A stretch of DNA of 8,942 bases from JBHIER01 sp046760705 [NCBI: bacterium] (lineage in GTDB: Bacteria; JBHIER01; G020348925): NCBI GenBank assembly GCA_046760705.1, contig JBHIER010000110.1, forward strand, positions 1-8,942, written 5' to 3'. The position numbers and the translations under genes were made by a program. Below, one piece after another: positions 7,205-8,942 of this stretch. The notes beneath the pieces were generated by a model that was not told where the DNA came from, did no database searches, and saw nothing but the letters and a program-made list of their open reading frames with translations. Position 1 is the stretch's first letter. The number at the start of each line of letters is the position of its first letter.

Positions 7205-8761
7205 ATGAGAAAATCCATCATCTTTTTCACCTTTCTAATCATATTAATTAGCAGCTTCCTCTCGTGGGGAGGCGAGTTCGATCCCGCAGTGGACGGCTGG
7301 TACTTTGAAAACTTTGGCACCGAGGAACTGACATGGGACCTCTTCAGAAGAGCCTACCTCGGCATATACCCCACCCAGGACTGTGAGGAAGCTCCCCTGG
7401 ACTGCCTCTTTTTCGATATTTTCAAGATATGTGCTGCTCCGGGGAACTGCGGAGGAATGTCGCTCCTTGCTCTATCTCTCTATAAATACGGAGGATACCT
7501 GGGCTTCTGTTCTCCAGCAAACTTCTACACTGGCGAGGAAGGACCGGACAGAGATGACCTGCGCCAGGCCCTCAACATCATGCAGGCCCGACAATTCAGC
7601 GCTTCAGGCCTCAATCATTTCCTGGAAATAAGCGATGCAGGCAACTTAAACGATGCGGAAAATGCCTATGAAGACATCAAAGAAGCTCTGGCCAGCGGCG
7701 ACTATCCTGTCCTGACCATTGCCAATAACTACCTGGCCGAGGCTGCCCATACCGTGATTCCCTACAAGGTAGAGGAAGATCCTATAACAGGGAACAAATT
7801 AATCTATATATGGGACTCGAACTTCCCTTACGATGACGCTCCTGATGATTACTCGCCCACAAGCACTAACAACAAAATGGTCATCAGTGGACCCACCAGC
7901 TGGACTTACAGAGATTATTCTGGCTCAGGAGGTGGGTGGTGTTTTGCTATCCCAATGTCCGTATATGTCGAAAAGTCTCGCCATCCTCTGGCTGTGGACA
8001 TAATCATCGATTCTCTGATGACCATCTTCATCACAGGCACAGGTTCAACCATTTCTCAGATAACAGACGACGAAGGTCACAGGCTCTTCAAGACAGATGC
8101 TGAGACACACACTTTCAGGAGTGATCTTGAAGATAACCCGTCTAAAAAGCTGAAAGGAATCATAAGATGGCCGTGGTATGCTCAGGTAGTCAAGATGAAG
8201 GCAAAGTATAAAATACCAGGGGAACTCTATTTTATGCGTCCCAGATTAGGCAAGCTCTCGGCGCTCAACATCTCATTAAGCGGTACGAACTACAAAGCAA
8301 TAATTTCTCTCGCTGGAAGTGTTATCCAGCTTAATTCTTCCTCCTCAAGCCGGACAAGAGATACGCTCAGAGTCTCCGGGATGGCTACTGGCACTCAGTC
8401 CCTGGAGATAAAAACTCCTGGAAAAAAACGCAAATTTGAAATCAAGCTGCTCCGCACCGGAACAAAAGGAAAAGACTGGAGAAGCTTTATTGTCAAGAAC
8501 CTAAACATAAGCCGTGACATCCCAGTGACTGTCACTGCTGTGGGCGATCTGGAAGGTGTTCTCGTTTCAAGTCTTGATAAAAAAGTCAGCTTCGAACTCG
8601 ATATCCAGCAGCGGCTCAAGCATAAGACTGCGAGAAGAAGCGCTGGCAAGCTTTCCACCTCTCCTGGAAAAGTACTGAGGGTTGCACCTAAAGACTGGAG
8701 AAACTTAAAGAAAACTGAGTTAGAGAAGCAAGATCACCTTCAAACGAGAATAAAAAGATAG
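7205..8761 (+). CDS. Exported papain/C39-like cysteine peptidase homologue with beta-sandwich C-terminus
   Basis: The protein has 518 aa. Residues 1-22 are a signal peptide (basic start, long hydrophobic core, probable cut near 'WGG'). The candidate nucleophile is Cys82 in 'GNCGGMSLLALSLYKYGG', at the head of a helix as in papain-fold enzymes. His182 lies in 'AAHTVIPYKVEE' and Asp204 in 'YIWDSNFP', matching the His-strand-Asp ending of papain/C39-like peptidases. The Cys-His gap of 100 residues fits these better than a transglutaminase, where it is much shorter. I see no clear papain-type oxyanion Gln six residues before Cys82, so activity is likely but not certain. Residues about 262-340 and 345-465 look like two beta-sandwich regions. 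The last 49 residues are strongly basic. Five other Cys are present. It is third in the operon, 36 nt after the FN3 gene. Its substrate is unknown; candidates are its two partners or an external target. Confidence 0.75.
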   Translation: MRKSIIFFTFLIILISSFLSWGGEFDPAVDGWYFENFGTEELTWDLFRRAYLGIYPTQDCEEAPLDCLFFDIFKICAAPGNCGGMSLLALSLYKYGGYLGFCSPANFYTGEEGPDRDDLRQALNIMQARQFSASGLNHFLEISDAGNLNDAENAYEDIKEALASGDYPVLTIANNYLAEAAHTVIPYKVEEDPITGNKLIYIWDSNFPYDDAPDDYSPTSTNNKMVISGPTSWTYRDYSGSGGGWCFAIPMSVYVEKSRHPLAVDIIIDSLMTIFITGTGSTISQITDDEGHRLFKTDAETHTFRSDLEDNPSKKLKGIIRWPWYAQVVKMKAKYKIPGELYFMRPRLGKLSALNISLSGTNYKAIISLAGSVIQLNSSSSSRTRDTLRVSGMATGTQSLEIKTPGKKRKFEIKLLRTGTKGKDWRSFIVKNLNISRDIPVTVTAVGDLEGVLVSSLDKKVSFELDIQQRLKHKTARRSAGKLSTSPGKVLRVAPKDWRNLKKTELEKQDHLQTRIKR

Positions 8762-8870
8762 CTACCAGCAGCTTTTCAATCTAATTTTCTTTACCCTTGC
8801 AATGAACCTTACATTAAAATGCAGTCCGAGGTGTTTTTTGACCACAAAGAGGGCCAGAGGTAAAACTCCC
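8762..8870. other. Intergenic stretch after the operon, no convincing gene or terminator
   Basis: The stop of gene 3 is followed by a weak AGCT (8760-8763)/AGCT (8770-8773) pairing and four T, which is too short to call a terminator. No strong GC hairpin with a T run is seen before the next promoter, so the operon's end is not defined by sequence. Confidence 0.4.
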
Positions 8871-8899
8871 TTGACATTCTCCCTGATAACAATTATTAT
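8871..8899 (+). promoter_or_regulatory. Near-consensus sigma-70-type promoter
   Basis: TTGACA (8871-8876) and TATTAT (8894-8899) are separated by exactly 17 bp, matching consensus at 11 of 12 positions. The predicted transcription start is about 8905-8907, inside the inverted repeat at 8900-8921. It points at a gene that begins near the window edge and would make it a transcription unit separate from the operon upstream. Confidence 0.7.
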
Positions 8900-8921
8900 T
8901 AACACTCTTATGGGAGTGTTA
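8900..8921. promoter_or_regulatory. Inverted-repeat operator candidate with CIRCE-like half-sites
   Basis: TAACACTC (8900-8907) and GAGTGTTA (8914-8921) are perfectly complementary with 6 nt between them. The element abuts the -10 box and spans the probable transcription start, the normal place for a repressor operator. Extended left half TTAACACTC (8899-8907) matches 8 of 9 bases of the HrcA/CIRCE half-site TTAGCACTC, and the right half matches 7 of 9. True CIRCE has 9 nt between halves, so this is either a variant or a site for a different regulator. GAGTGT recurs at 8925-8930, 11 bp after 8914. As RNA, if transcription starts upstream of 8905, the hairpin would also cover the GGGAG ribosome site at 8912-8916. 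Confidence 0.5.
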
Positions 8922-8922
8922 T

Positions 8923-8942
8923 ATGAGTGTAAAGAAAGAGAA
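8923..8942 (+). CDS. Possible start of a downstream gene, cut by the window edge
   Basis: ATG at 8923 is preceded by GGGAG (8912-8916) at 6 nt spacing and by a strong promoter. The readable product is only 'MSVKKE', so no function can be given. Support comes from the promoter and ribosome site, not from the coding sequence itself. Confidence 0.4.

Noticed and set aside
8755-8776. Possible terminator hairpin at the end of gene 3
   Set aside because: It has only a 4-bp AGCT stem with a mismatch beyond it and four T, too weak to call.
8838-8866. Second promoter-like pair TTGACC / TAAAAC
   Set aside because: The -10 matches only 4 of 6, and a much better promoter lies just downstream.
8809-8877. 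Minus-strand 22-codon ORF with a purine-rich stretch before its ATG
   Set aside because: It is very short with no promoter, its purine-rich stretch is only about 2 nt from the ATG, and its sequence looks like chance.
8802-8942. ATG-started + frame open for 47 codons to the window edge
   Set aside because: No ribosome site precedes it, and the strong promoter and operator lie inside it. The start at 8923 in another frame has better signals.

Overview
The window looks like bacterial DNA of moderate GC with AT-rich gaps between genes. It carries Shine-Dalgarno sites and sigma-70-like promoter elements. All three complete genes encode proteins with N-terminal export signals. The exact lineage cannot be read from the sequence. 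The long beta-rich exported proteins and fibronectin type III (FN3) arrays with 'YxVYRS' and 'WYRVxAxDxxGN' signatures are common in diderm environmental bacteria and candidate phyla, but that is only a soft hint.

Layout: positions 1-300 are non-coding. They hold AT tracts, a candidate promoter (127-157) and a leader of about 140 nt with a pyrimidine-rich 3' half. Three same-strand genes follow with gaps of 25 and 36 nt and no visible terminator between them, so they are probably one operon. Gene 1 (301-4470, 1389 aa) has an export signal, a helical coiled region with DUF4398-like repeats, and more than 1100 residues of repetitive, glycine-rich beta structure of unrecognised family. Gene 2 (4496-7168, 890 aa) is an exported array of about six FN3-like domains, the first split by a helical insert of about 135 residues. 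Gene 3 (7205-8761, 518 aa) is an exported papain/C39-like cysteine peptidase homologue with a visible Cys-His-Asp set, followed by beta-sandwich-like regions and a basic tail.

After the operon, 8762-8922 holds a near-consensus promoter (TTGACA, 17 bp, TATTAT). Its probable start point lies inside a perfect 8-bp inverted repeat whose half-sites resemble the HrcA/CIRCE half-site at an unusual spacing. A possible new gene starts at 8923 and runs out of the window.

How the genes work together is inference. The simplest reading is an extracytoplasmic system: a very large beta scaffold anchored by or interacting through its helical N-terminus, an FN3 adhesive or spacer protein, and a peptidase that processes the partners or acts on an outside target. 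No known named system is recognised, so this is a reasonable candidate for an undescribed exported three-protein module.
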